Assembly: GCA_025358985.1 (NCBI GenBank)
Contig: JANYHQ010000491.1
Span: 1-24,085 of the forward strand
Direction: 5' to 3'
DNA from: Acidimicrobiales bacterium
GTDB taxonomy: Bacteria; Actinomycetota; Acidimicrobiia; Acidimicrobiales; JANYDT01
Length of the DNA stretch: 24,085 nucleotides
Each line of letters starts with the position of its first letter. Positions within the stretch are counted from its first letter, which is position 1. Under the pieces are notes generated by a model. That model was not told the origin of the DNA and did not search any database. It saw only the letters and a program-made list of their open reading frames with translations. A program made the translations under genes and the position numbers. This document shows positions 13,495 through 22,393 of the stretch, one piece after another.

Positions 13495-13598
13495 TGTGTT
13501 GGAAGTGCTTCCTCCGGCAGTACCCGCTCGGCGAGTACGCCTTCCCGGTCGCCCTCCCGGCACCGCCGAAGCCGAAGGAGAAGCCACGTGATCGCTGA
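13494..13598 (+). CDS. Tiny CxxC protein (34 aa)
   Basis: ATG at 13494 shares bases with the previous stop (TGATG). The product is MCWKCFLRQYPLGEYAFPVA then a Pro/Lys-rich tail (LPAPPKPKEKPRDR). The CWKC at residues 2-5 could bind metal, or form a disulfide. Its end overlaps the next start by 11 bases and carries that gene's GGAG. Supported mainly by coupling and gene packing. Confidence 0.5.
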   Translation: MCWKCFLRQYPLGEYAFPVALPAPPKPKEKPRDR

Positions 13599-13761
13599 AG
13601 CCCCGTGCAACACCTGCAAGTGGGCGTCGCTGGCAGCCGACGGCTCGGCCGCAACATGCGACGCCTTCCCGAAAGGTATCCCTCAGATGTTTCTCCGTGG
13701 CGAAAACGACCACTCGAAGCCCGTGCCGGGCGACGGCGGGATCACGTACCAGCCCGCTTGA
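13588..13761 (+). CDS. Small Cys protein (57 aa), CxxC...CxAFPxGIP type
   Basis: GTG start at 13588, seven bases after GGAG. The product has CNTCKW (7-12), CDAFPKGIP (24-32) and DHSKPVPGDGGITYQP (41-56). The pattern 'CxxC, CxAFPxGIP, G-x-x-D-H-x-x-P, G-D-x-G-x-x-Y' is one I know from small phage proteins near head genes, where three cysteines and a histidine probably hold zinc. Function unknown. Its stop is followed at once by the late motif and the tRNA. Confidence 0.7.
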   Translation: MIAEAPCNTCKWASLAADGSAATCDAFPKGIPQMFLRGENDHSKPVPGDGGITYQPA

Positions 13762-13763
13762 CC

Positions 13764-13779
13764 TTGGGGGTCCATATAG
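13764..13779 (+). promoter_or_regulatory. Late-gene motif copy 3 (tRNA)
   Basis: TTGGGGGTCCATATAG: GGGGGTC at 13766-13772, TATAG at 13775-13779. The final A and G are the first two bases of the predicted tRNA. Here no protein start follows, so the motif cannot act only as a ribosome site. Confidence 0.65.
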
Positions 13780-13850
13780 CGCAGTGGAGCAGTGGTCAGC
13801 TCGGCGGGCTCATAACCCGTAGGTCCCCGGTTCGAATCCGGGTTGCGCCA
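13778..13850 (+). tRNA. tRNA-Met(CAT), initiator type
   Basis: A full cloverleaf is seen. Acceptor AGCGCAG with TTGCGCC; D stem GAGC/GCTC; anticodon stem GCGGG/CCCGT with loop CTCATAA (anticodon CAT at 13811-13813); variable AGGTC; T arm CCCGG-TTCGAAT-CCGGG; discriminator A at 13850, then CC but no encoded final CCA. Initiator marks: no Watson-Crick pair at 1:72 (here A.C, where bacterial initiators usually have C.A), A11:U24, and three G:C pairs at 29-31:39-41. Pair 7:66 is G.U. It lies between two late motifs inside the virion gene cluster. Confidence 0.88.
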
Positions 13851-13856
13851 CCGGAC

Positions 13857-13872
13857 GTGGGGGTCTACATAC
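13857..13872 (+). promoter_or_regulatory. Late-gene motif copy 4
   Basis: GTGGGGGTCTACATAC, seven bases after the tRNA and directly abutting the ATG at 13873. Confidence 0.65.
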
Positions 13873-16800
13873 ATGGCTGTCTCTCCTTCGCTCATTGATG
13901 CGTCCGGGCAGGCGCCGGTCACTTCGGCCATCGACGCCTCACAGGTCGACCAGAACCTGAAGGCGATCACGGCCATCCACAGCTCGTGGAGGTTGCCGAC
14001 ACTCCCCGACGAGGTGAAGCTCGACCTGGCTTCGCAGCCGGGCGTGACGCCCGACCATCTCAACAACTTCCTGTACGGCGTCGAAGCCGACCTGACGGGC
14101 GGGCAGCCGCAACCGCCGGCCTACCAGGCACCGAGCCTGCCCGACTTCTCGACGTTCGACAAGACGAGGGCGATCGTCGCCGGCATCGCCGGTACGAAGG
14201 CGCCGACCGTCGTTGACGGCTCGGCGGTCGAGCGCTGGAAGATGGACGCCATCGATAAGGGGTATCTGCCGGCGCCAAAAGATGGCGTGATCGACAACTC
14301 GTGGAGTCCCGAGTTCGACACGATCCGCAAAGGCATGGCCTACGACGAGTACAACACACGGCAGCGGGGCGACCGCCCCGGCTCGGTCCCTTTCTCGAAG
14401 ATGGTCAACCAGCTCTACAAGTGGACATCTCCGACCGGACTGCTTGCGGCCGCAACGAACCTCGATCTGTTCTGGAACTTCGGTGCCATCGGCAAGGAGT
14501 TCAACACCTGGGGCGACAAGTGGCGCCAACTGGGCAAGTCGAAGAACCCGTTCGACTTCGCCAAGCACCTCGTCGATGCCCTCACCGGCCCGATCGACGA
14601 CATCCTCATGCCGATCGCCAACTGGGCGATGCTCGCCTCGGGGGTCGGTGAGGCCTACAACTTCGCCAAGGTGGCGTATGCCGGCGAGAAAGCCTTCGCT
14701 GGCGCCGAAGCCGTCGAAGGCCTTTACAAGGCCTCCGGGTTCCTCAACTTCACCAAAGGCTACGACGCCGTCTCCGACGTCGAGCGCATGAAGGAAGCCT
14801 CCGGGCTGGCCTTGCGTCTCGGCAAGTCCAGCAACGGGGCGGTTTCTGGAATAGGCGATGCGATGGGAGCATGGCGGAACCTCGACTCGGTGGCGACATC
14901 GAAGAAGTTCCTGCAGGTCGGCATGCGGGCCGGGCTCACCTCCCAGGCCGAGGATCTCCTCCCGGGCTACCAGGGTGGCCATTCGCTCGGCGACCTGGCC
15001 CCCGTCAAGGACGCCGTCACCTGGGCTCAGACCAACCCGCTGTTCGTCGCCGGCTCCGGCGTTGCCGAGCTCTTCTTCACGCCCTATTCAACATTCCGCC
15101 CCGGTTCTTTCGTGAAGGGCGGCAAGAGCATCATCGGTGGCGCCGCCACGGCGCTCGGCACGACCGGGGGTAGGGCCGTCCTCGGTGGCGTGCTCGGTGC
15201 CGGCGTCGGGACGTGGCTCGGCCACGACACGGGCGACACGCTGGAAGGCGGGGCGATCGGCGCCCTCGGACTCGCTTCGGTGCCTCTGCTCGGCAAGGGC
15301 CTCCATTCGGTGGCCGCCGCAGCCGAAGGTGTGCCGCTCGCAAGCAAGATCCTGCCGAAGTCCGTCGGGACCGTCGGTGACTTCCTCCGCAACACGTCCT
15401 GGAAGCCGATGGCGGACAACAAGGAGCTGACCCTGGCGTTCCACAACGGGATGCTCAACACGCTCGACGGACAGGCCCTGACCGACTATCAGGCGGCCTT
15501 CGACGAGAAAGGCTTCCTTCACGCCTTCGCCCAGTATCACGGCGTCGATGAGGAGACGGCCGGCGCCTCGATGGGTTTCGTGGCGACCGCCGCAGCGATC
15601 GACCACATCGCTTCAAGCCAGGCCAAGGCCGGCGGGGCGAAGAACTGGCTGAAGGTCTACAGCGACGCCAAGAACAAGCTGATCGCCCAGACTCGCTCGT
15701 TCGATCTGAACAACATCGGAGCCCACACGATCGACGAGATTGCAATGGCCGCCTCGATGGGCGTCAACGGCCAGAAGAAAGAGTTCGCAACGCTTCGAGC
15801 CGCCTTCCAGCAGGACCCGTCGAAGGCGCTGGAGTTCGCCAGTGCCCACAACCGACAGGCCCAAGAGACCCTCCAGCAGCTTCTCTCGGTCGAAGCGACC
15901 CCGGACCTGAACCCCGACATTGCCTCCCAGCTGTTCGGCTGGAACGATCTGGGCGCCAAGGAACGTGCCGGCGTCCTGTCGAAGTACATCCCGCAAGTCA
16001 TGGATCACTTCGGCAACTGGCCGCAGTTCTCTGCTCGCACGAGCGAGATCCGCCAGGCCCTCCATGACGGGATGCTCGACGATGCGGTGTTCGACACGTA
16101 CAAGCTGCCTTCGGGTAAGGTGGTGCCGACCGTCAGGCCCCGGGACATTCCGGTCTCGGTGCTGCCGACCACTTCGCAAGAGATCAGTCAAGGCGTCAAC
16201 GACGCCGTGTTCCGGCTCCCCGAGACCGACATCACGAAGGTCACCTCCACCGGCAAGCTGGACGTGCTGGCACGGGCCGTCGACCCTTCGATCGGCCGGT
16301 TCACCGTCATGCGGGCAGACACGGCCGACAAGGGCCAGGTGCTCGGTATCCTCGCCGAGCTCAAGGAGCTGAAGGCGATCCACGAGATCTCCGCCCCGAA
16401 GCTGGACGTCCTTCGAGAGGCCACTGCCGCCCACGGCGAACTCACCGATCTGACCCGCCAGCAGTACGGCGACGTCATCAACTCGATGGTGAAAGGCAAC
16501 AGCTCCCAGAAGGAGATGCGCCGGCTCTACGACTTCGCCAAGCGTCAGGGCGCCTCTTTGTCTGACATGAAGAACTTCATGTCCGACACGATCGACACTG
16601 CCGTGAACGACCCTCGGCTCACCGACTGGCTGGGCATGTCGAAGGTCATCACCGGCGACCCGAAGCCCGGAGAGGCGATCGGCGCCGTCCTGTCGGGTCC
16701 GGCCGCCTTGAAGGCTCGCATCGTCGAACTACAGAAGAAGTCGCAGTTCACCGCCGCCCGCATCGATGGCGACAAGTTGCTCGCCGGGCTCGGCGAAGGC

Positions 16801-19107
16801 ACCCCCGAGTACGTGCGGATGCAGAACCATCTCGACTCGCTGGACCGTGACGGCTACAAGCTCGTGCACGGTGTCGAGTACCTCATGCCCGAAGACCTCG
16901 CTCACCACACCCCGGTCTTCGAGGACATCACCCGACGTCACCTGAACGCAGCGACGCTCGGCAACTTCTTCAAAGGCCGGGAGCCGGCCGTCGCCCGCTT
17001 CGACGAGGAGCGTCGCTCCCGTTCCATCCTGTTCAACAACCTCTCCAAGCAAGGCCTCTTCGACAAGGGCCTGAACGAACAGGACGCCACCAACATGTTT
17101 GAGGATCTCCATTCGATCCTCCGGTCGGAGCAGTCGTTGTCCGAGGAGGCTCGCACCAACGCAGCGACCGGCGGCTGGCTGAAGAAGCGGCTCGCTGGCA
17201 TCACCACGTCGATGACGCCGGTCACGATGGCAGACCTCGGTCGCACGTCGTGGCGCCGTGTCATCAAGGACTTCACCCCGGTGTACGGCGAGGAGGCGGC
17301 GAACGTTGCCGCCCAGTCGTTGCGTGAGATGCGCAACACCCAATTCAGGGACGTCGGGGTGTACGCCATCGAGGCGAAGCTGCGAACCAACAACCAACTC
17401 GCCGGAGCCTTGAAGGTCCTCTCGGGCACAGAGAACGGCGAAGGGTTCCTCGCCCGGTCGAGCACCGCCCGCAAGGTCGGTGCCGTTGCAGGCGGTATCT
17501 ACGGCGCCGAGACGTCCGACAACAAGGCCACCGGGGCGCTGGAAGGGGCGGCGATCGGTGCCGCCGCCGGCACGGTCGGCCAGGGCGCCCTGTCGCCCCT
17601 GTTCTCCAATGCCGAGAAGGCTTTCTCTGCATCGAAGTGGTTCCAGTACGGCTACCTCGCCGACGACGTCGCCGGCATGCGGGACACGATGCGTTTCACG
17701 CTCTCCCCATTCTTCGACCTGTCCCGCATGGTCAAGAGCCAGGAGCTGGGCCAGACCGCCGCCCCACTCAGGAACGACATCGGCGAGCGGATCGTGATGC
17801 CGCTCAACTCGTCCCCGAAGGCGATGAAGGCCCAGTGGGTAAAAGACGGGCTGACCAAGGAAGGGGCGGACCAGAAGTTCGCCACTGCTCAAGCCCGGTT
17901 CCAGGACCTGATGCGTGGCGGCAAGGGCGGCGTGGCCGACGACTTCCAAGCTACCGACAACCTCGCCAACTACTTCCAGCAGATCGGCATACTCGGCCAC
18001 AACCCGGGCGAATGGCAGGTCACCGCCTTCCAGCATCTCGTCGACCAGGGGATCAACCCGGAGAGGGCGGCCCAGGCTGCCCGGGGCATGTACACCTACG
18101 GTACGAGCGGACGGTCGGCCGCCGAGATGTCGGCCAACTTCCTCTTCTTCCCGTTCAGCTTCCAAAAGAAGGCCTACACGGCTCTCGCCCGATACCTGTC
18201 GGACGACATGTCGAGATCGGTGATCCTCCATGACGCCTTGAAGGGCTACGAGTTGCTCGATCAGAAGTACGACTTGAAGCGAATGTGGCACGACCACCTG
18301 CCGGCGCTGGAGAAGTTCCAGCAGTTGAACATGTTCGCCTACGGCGCTTCGCCCGGCAGGCTGGGCGGGATCAACCGGCCGTTCATCGAGCCGATTATGA
18401 ACATGGCCGCCAACTTGCACGGCAAGAGCGACTTCGTCCCCGGGATCTTTAACATGTTCAACCCGCAGGGCGTGCATATCGGCTCGGCCGCCGATGCGGC
18501 CAACATCAAGCACCTGACCGTCCAGCTTCTACCAGTCATCAACGACATCAACCACCTGCTCGGCTCTGGCGCAGAACAGGTCCATGCCTTGAGTTCGCCG
18601 AGCCGGCAGACCTACGCAGCGGACGCTGGCGACGGCTGGTCCGCCTGGGGGGCGTTCCGCAAGGACTTCGAGGCCAACCTGACCAAGCACGGCTACACGA
18701 TGAACGACCTCAGCCAGCCGTGGCTCGCCTCGACGAAACTGGCCTACGAGGCGAAGCGTGCCGAGATCGAACAGCAGTACCCGGGCTGGAAGGACTCCAG
18801 GGTGAAGTCGGCACAGAATAACGCAACGCTCAAGTTGGAACTCCAGGAACGGTTTGACAGGGTGGCGAACGGCAACGCCAGCCCCACTGATCTCGTCACC
18901 TACCAATTCAACCAGGCGGTGACCGCCGCCAAGGCCGACCTCAAGTTGCACGGCATCCCCGACTTCGTGGACGCCCCGTCGTCGGTTCGTAAGAACCTGA
19001 TCGACCAGGCGGTCGGCCTCGCTCGCCAGTTTCCCGAATGGCGGCAGATCTACGGCAAGTACTTCGAGCCTGAACTCGGCACGATCGAAGCAGAGGTAAA
19101 GGCATGA
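13873..19107 (+). CDS. Giant internal/ejection-type virion protein (1744 aa)
   Basis: Start at ATG 13873, right behind the late motif; an in-frame ATG ten codons upstream lies inside the tRNA and is rejected. No enzyme motif is evident. The chain is mainly helical, with two Gly/Ala zipper hydrophobic segments: about residues 415-475 (GGRAVLGGVLGAGVGTWLG, then GGAIGALGLASVPLLG) and about 1197-1243 (VGAVAGGIYGAETS, then GALEGAAIGAAAGTVGQGAL). Such segments insert into or span membranes. Around 1424-1445 lies an aromatic motif (NFLFFPFSFQKKAYTALARY). Size, composition and place next to a transglycosylase-domain protein recall podovirus internal core proteins such as T7 gp16 in role, not in sequence. 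A tape measure protein is less likely because of the position before the scaffold gene. Confidence 0.7.
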   Translation: MAVSPSLIDASGQAPVTSAIDASQVDQNLKAITAIHSSWRLPTLPDEVKLDLASQPGVTPDHLNNFLYGVEADLTGGQPQPPAYQAPSLPDFSTFDKTRAIVAGIAGTKAPTVVDGSAVERWKMDAIDKGYLPAPKDGVIDNSWSPEFDTIRKGMAYDEYNTRQRGDRPGSVPFSKMVNQLYKWTSPTGLLAAATNLDLFWNFGAIGKEFNTWGDKWRQLGKSKNPFDFAKHLVDALTGPIDDILMPIANWAMLASGVGEAYNFAKVAYAGEKAFAGAEAVEGLYKASGFLNFTKGYDAVSDVERMKEASGLALRLGKSSNGAVSGIGDAMGAWRNLDSVATSKKFLQVGMRAGLTSQAEDLLPGYQGGHSLGDLAPVKDAVTWAQTNPLFVAGSGVAELFFTPYSTFRPGSFVKGGKSIIGGAATALGTTGGRAVLGGVLGAGVGTWLGHDTGDTLEGGAIGALGLASVPLLGKGLHSVAAAAEGVPLASKILPKSVGTVGDFLRNTSWKPMADNKELTLAFHNGMLNTLDGQALTDYQAAFDEKGFLHAFAQYHGVDEETAGASMGFVATAAAIDHIASSQAKAGGAKNWLKVYSDAKNKLIAQTRSFDLNNIGAHTIDEIAMAASMGVNGQKKEFATLRAAFQQDPSKALEFASAHNRQAQETLQQLLSVEATPDLNPDIASQLFGWNDLGAKERAGVLSKYIPQVMDHFGNWPQFSARTSEIRQALHDGMLDDAVFDTYKLPSGKVVPTVRPRDIPVSVLPTTSQEISQGVNDAVFRLPETDITKVTSTGKLDVLARAVDPSIGRFTVMRADTADKGQVLGILAELKELKAIHEISAPKLDVLREATAAHGELTDLTRQQYGDVINSMVKGNSSQKEMRRLYDFAKRQGASLSDMKNFMSDTIDTAVNDPRLTDWLGMSKVITGDPKPGEAIGAVLSGPAALKARIVELQKKSQFTAARIDGDKLLAGLGEGTPEYVRMQNHLDSLDRDGYKLVHGVEYLMPEDLAHHTPVFEDITRRHLNAATLGNFFKGREPAVARFDEERRSRSILFNNLSKQGLFDKGLNEQDATNMFEDLHSILRSEQSLSEEARTNAATGGWLKKRLAGITTSMTPVTMADLGRTSWRRVIKDFTPVYGEEAANVAAQSLREMRNTQFRDVGVYAIEAKLRTNNQLAGALKVLSGTENGEGFLARSSTARKVGAVAGGIYGAETSDNKATGALEGAAIGAAAGTVGQGALSPLFSNAEKAFSASKWFQYGYLADDVAGMRDTMRFTLSPFFDLSRMVKSQELGQTAAPLRNDIGERIVMPLNSSPKAMKAQWVKDGLTKEGADQKFATAQARFQDLMRGGKGGVADDFQATDNLANYFQQIGILGHNPGEWQVTAFQHLVDQGINPERAAQAARGMYTYGTSGRSAAEMSANFLFFPFSFQKKAYTALARYLSDDMSRSVILHDALKGYELLDQKYDLKRMWHDHLPALEKFQQLNMFAYGASPGRLGGINRPFIEPIMNMAANLHGKSDFVPGIFNMFNPQGVHIGSAADAANIKHLTVQLLPVINDINHLLGSGAEQVHALSSPSRQTYAADAGDGWSAWGAFRKDFEANLTKHGYTMNDLSQPWLASTKLAYEAKRAEIEQQYPGWKDSRVKSAQNNATLKLELQERFDRVANGNASPTDLVTYQFNQAVTAAKADLKLHGIPDFVDAPSSVRKNLIDQAVGLARQFPEWRQIYGKYFEPELGTIEAEVKA

Positions 19108-19110
19108 CCC

Positions 19111-19123
19111 GGGGGGTCTTTAC
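19111..19123 (+). promoter_or_regulatory. Late-gene motif copy 5
   Basis: GGGGGGTCTTTAC, abutting the GTG start at 19124. Six G instead of five. Confidence 0.6.
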
Positions 19124-20800
19124 GTGAGCGATGCCAACAATCAGACGTTTGAGCAACTCGTAGCTCAGATCCAGGCGCTCGGCATCGACCCGGCCACCCC
19201 GTTTGAGCAGTTGCCTCCGCACGTCCAGGAGATGCTGAAGGCCTACGTGAAGCCGTCGCCACTCGACGACCCGACATCGAAGGCGGGGAAACCGTTCGGC
19301 TATAACGATACGGCAGTCCTCCAGGGCATGTGGGACCGGGTCAACCAGCAGGCTGACCGGAACGTCGTCGACGCCGCCACCAAGAAGGCTCAGGCCGACG
19401 GGGTGGTCACGCCCACCGAGAAGCAGGTGATCGACAGGGCCAACAAGTCGGGCAAGCTGACCCCGCAGGACCAGGCGACACTCAACCTGCCGCAGACCCC
19501 GAAGTGGCTCCTGCAGCAGCTCCAGTCCGATCCGACGTCAGCGCAACAGCAACGCATCGTCAAAGAGTGGAACACGGTCTTCGGGACGAAGATGGCCTGG
19601 AGCCAGCTTGTCACCTCCCCGCAATTCAACGACGCCACCGACATGACGAAGTCGGTTGTCAACGGTGCCCTGCTCGACATTGACCCGATCGTCTCCTATG
19701 CGGTGACCCTCCCAGGGAACCGCAAGTATGACGTGACCGCCGACCAGATGAAGACGCAGTTCGGCCTGTACGGGTACAAGACCGAGGACGTGTCCCGGAT
19801 CATCCGCTACGCCGACACGTTCGGCTTCAAAGACTCGACCGGCAACGTGGCCTGGCAGCCTCTGGCGGCCCTTATCAAGGCTCACGGCATCGACCTGTCG
19901 GCCGGCGACTACGTCCAGGATTCGAGCATCAACTCGGACACCGGCAAGCCGAACCACGTGAAGGTCGGCTACAAGATGCCTGACGGCACCACGGTCACCA
20001 ACGCAGATCTAGCTGGCACCATCCAGCCGGCATACAAGGGCAACCAGCCAGCGGCTAAGAACGAACTCTCGATCGCCGAGTTGACGATGGGCTACCAGCA
20101 GGCGCTGAAGAAGTACGGCGACCCGACGCTCGCCTACCTCGGCAGCCTCGACTCCGGTCTCGCCTCCCGGCTGATGGCGACAGGTGGCGATTCGACGAAG
20201 GTCTCCAACGAGGATGCCCTTCTCGCCGGGCAACTGATGTTGAACGGCCAATGGTCCCCCGCCGCCCAGAAGGCCCTCGGCTACGAGGGCGGCTCGGGCC
20301 TGGACGCCTTCATGAAGCACCTTACCGACGTGGCGGACGCCGGGAAGGCCGCCGAACGAACGATGCCTGATCCAGAGACGATCAAGCAGAACGTCAAAGA
20401 CATGTGGCGCTCCTGGTTCCGATCAGAACCCTCCGATGCGATGGTCAACCAGATGACCGGCGAACTCAGGGCGGCCGTCTCGGCTGCCCCGAAGGATCAG
20501 AGCGTGGACCTCACCGCCCGTTTGCGGGCGATGGCGGAAGCCAGCCCCGAATACAAGACGCTCTACGGCCACAAGCAGCCCGGCCAATCCGAGACGGATT
20601 ACCAACAGCAGTTCGTCCAGGGCGCCCAGTCGTTGCTCGGCAACGAGGCCCCCGACAACGCATCGGTGTTGGCCGGGATGAGGACCGGCTCCTACCAGAC
20701 GACGATCGGTTCCACTGCGGCGAGCGCCCAGGCGATGCAGAACTCAACCTTCCTCGGCCACCTCGCCGAGGCCGCCCGAATCGTCAACCAGAACACCTGA
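19124..20800 (+). CDS. Virion-associated protein (558 aa), function unknown
   Basis: GTG start directly behind late motif 5. The product begins MSDANNQTFEQLVAQIQALG and is Gln/Ala-rich and mostly helical, with a YDVTADQMKTQFGLYGYKTEDV segment, a KHLTDVADAGKAAERTMPD linker and a C-terminal region WRSWFRSEPSDAMVNQMTGE resembling the 'x-W-x-x-x-x-G-R-x-P-x-x-x-E' helical domains of other phage structural proteins. The last 40 residues (from SYQTTIGSTAASAQAMQNST on, ending FLGHLAEAARIVNQNT) recall the end of the 371-aa protein (SFLGNADEAARLTKG), suggesting a shared C-terminal motif. Probably an internal or ejected protein with its two neighbours. Confidence 0.65.
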   Translation: MSDANNQTFEQLVAQIQALGIDPATPFEQLPPHVQEMLKAYVKPSPLDDPTSKAGKPFGYNDTAVLQGMWDRVNQQADRNVVDAATKKAQADGVVTPTEKQVIDRANKSGKLTPQDQATLNLPQTPKWLLQQLQSDPTSAQQQRIVKEWNTVFGTKMAWSQLVTSPQFNDATDMTKSVVNGALLDIDPIVSYAVTLPGNRKYDVTADQMKTQFGLYGYKTEDVSRIIRYADTFGFKDSTGNVAWQPLAALIKAHGIDLSAGDYVQDSSINSDTGKPNHVKVGYKMPDGTTVTNADLAGTIQPAYKGNQPAAKNELSIAELTMGYQQALKKYGDPTLAYLGSLDSGLASRLMATGGDSTKVSNEDALLAGQLMLNGQWSPAAQKALGYEGGSGLDAFMKHLTDVADAGKAAERTMPDPETIKQNVKDMWRSWFRSEPSDAMVNQMTGELRAAVSAAPKDQSVDLTARLRAMAEASPEYKTLYGHKQPGQSETDYQQQFVQGAQSLLGNEAPDNASVLAGMRTGSYQTTIGSTAASAQAMQNSTFLGHLAEAARIVNQNT

Positions 20801-20801
20801 C

Positions 20802-22376
20802 ATGCTCACTCAAGAACAGGTAGCCCAGATCCTCTACCAGGCCGGCTGGCGTGGTGAGGACCTCGTAACGATGCTGGCCATCGGTGGCCGGGAATCGAAG
20901 TACAACCCGGCGGCGCACCGCACCGACAACCCGAACCCGACCGCCCAGACGGGCGACTATGGCCTGTTCCAGATCAACTCGGTCCACCTCGGGTTCTTGA
21001 AGCAGGCTATCGGCATCACCCAGATGAGCGACCTGCTCGATCCGGTCGTGAACGCCAAGGCCGCCTTGGCGCTGAAGAACAAGTCGGGAGGCTTCTCCCC
21101 CTGGTCGGCCGCCCCTGGCGGGTTCAACGCCTCCGGTAGCCCGACCTACGGCACGAACGTGGAAGCGGCTCGTGCTGCCGTCACCAACGCAACGAACCAG
21201 GGGCTTCTTGGCCAAGACTGGCAGCAAGGAGGGAGCGTGAGCTCGACTACCGGGGGTGCCGTTTCGCCCACGGCCAAGTTCAAGTTGCCGTCGGACGCCA
21301 AGGTGGTCAACATCGCCGGCACCTACGACGTTTACGCCCTGTTCGACGTCGGTGGCGTCAACATCTCGTACAAGATCAACCCGAACAGCGCCGTGGATAT
21401 ATCGGGCGCTTCAGTCACGAAGATGTCTCAGGCCGACTGGCAGTCGACGGCAGCGGTCGACGCCGGACTCGCCGATGAGCTCGGCACGGTCGGCTCGACC
21501 TACGGTTCCTACAAGGGCTTCTGGGATTCGATCGTCGGCCAGGTGATGGGTTACAACAACCCGGCCAAAGACGACCCCGAGGTTCGTCGTGTTCTGGCCG
21601 AGTTCGCCGGTCGCCCCGACATGAACCCCCTGGAGCTCAACAACAAGCTTCAGGCTACTGCGTGGTGGAAGTCTCGCACGTTGGGGCAGCTCGACTGGAA
21701 CGGTCTCGCCGACGGCGAGAAGGCAAAGCGCCGTGACGACACGGCGAACCGGATGGCCGACACCTGGAAGCAATACACGGGCCAGCCGGTCACCGCCAGC
21801 GACCCGATGATCCAGAACTACCTGGAGCAGGTTGCCTCGGGGCAGATGGGCTTTGGTTCATGGACCGAGTCGGTCGTCAAGAAGCACGCCCTCGACATCG
21901 CCAACAGCCCGTACAACCGAGACCTCTCCGACGAGCAGAAGGCAGAGAAGCAGCCCGGGATCGACGTGGAGAACACCGCCATGCGGGTTCGCCAGACCCT
22001 CGACCGTTGGGGCCTGAAATGGGGCGAGAGCACCATTCAGGACTGGGCTCGCAAGATCGTCAACAAGGACGCCTCCGACGACGACCTGACCGAGACGTTG
22101 AAGAACCAGGCGCAAGCCCAGTACGGCCAGTGGAAGCCTCGGGACATGGAGACGTTGACGTATGCGGCCCCGTGGATGGAGACGGCCAACCGGGTGCTGG
22201 AACGTCCCACCGATCTGTCGGACCCGAAGGTTCAGCAGGCCTTGACGAAAGGCCAGCCGGTGTGGCAGTTCGAGCAGGACTTGAAGAAGTCCGACGAGTG
22301 GCTCGGGACGAAGAACGCCCGGGACTCGCTCACCACGCTCGCCGGCTCCGTCGGAAAGTTGATGGGGTTCTCGTGA
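20802..22376 (+). CDS. Virion protein with N-terminal lytic transglycosylase (SLT) domain (524 aa)
   Basis: Cuts peptidoglycan during DNA entry. The N-terminal 120 residues have GGRESKYNPAAH (catalytic E31) and GDYGLFQINSVHLGF (51-65), the two signature blocks of SLT/goose-lysozyme-like domains, plus a later NAKAALALKNKSGGFSPWSA block (the usual 'N...A..L...GG..PW' near the end of the fold). Residues 145-520 are a helical structural region ending WQFEQDLKKSDEWLGTKNAR then a Gly/Leu tail (GSVGKLMGFS), which recalls the C-termini of entry proteins in other tailed phages. The ATG lies one base after the previous stop and lacks a ribosome site, so it is probably translated by reinitiation. Confidence 0.85.
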   Translation: MLTQEQVAQILYQAGWRGEDLVTMLAIGGRESKYNPAAHRTDNPNPTAQTGDYGLFQINSVHLGFLKQAIGITQMSDLLDPVVNAKAALALKNKSGGFSPWSAAPGGFNASGSPTYGTNVEAARAAVTNATNQGLLGQDWQQGGSVSSTTGGAVSPTAKFKLPSDAKVVNIAGTYDVYALFDVGGVNISYKINPNSAVDISGASVTKMSQADWQSTAAVDAGLADELGTVGSTYGSYKGFWDSIVGQVMGYNNPAKDDPEVRRVLAEFAGRPDMNPLELNNKLQATAWWKSRTLGQLDWNGLADGEKAKRRDDTANRMADTWKQYTGQPVTASDPMIQNYLEQVASGQMGFGSWTESVVKKHALDIANSPYNRDLSDEQKAEKQPGIDVENTAMRVRQTLDRWGLKWGESTIQDWARKIVNKDASDDDLTETLKNQAQAQYGQWKPRDMETLTYAAPWMETANRVLERPTDLSDPKVQQALTKGQPVWQFEQDLKKSDEWLGTKNARDSLTTLAGSVGKLMGFS

Positions 22377-22378
22377 CT

Positions 22379-22393
22379 CCGGGGGTCCTATAG
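22379..22393 (+). promoter_or_regulatory. Late-gene motif copy 6
   Basis: CCGGGGGTCCTATAG, with the ATG beginning at the very next base. If TATAG ends at the transcription start, the message would be practically leaderless. Confidence 0.68.

Noticed and set aside
13843..13872. Earlier in-frame ATG for the 1744-aa protein
   Set aside because: It falls inside the acceptor stem of the tRNA; the ATG after the late motif is the sensible start.
16729..18513. 594-aa leftward frame
   Set aside because: Antisense of the 1744-aa gene, shadow composition, no promoter or coupling.
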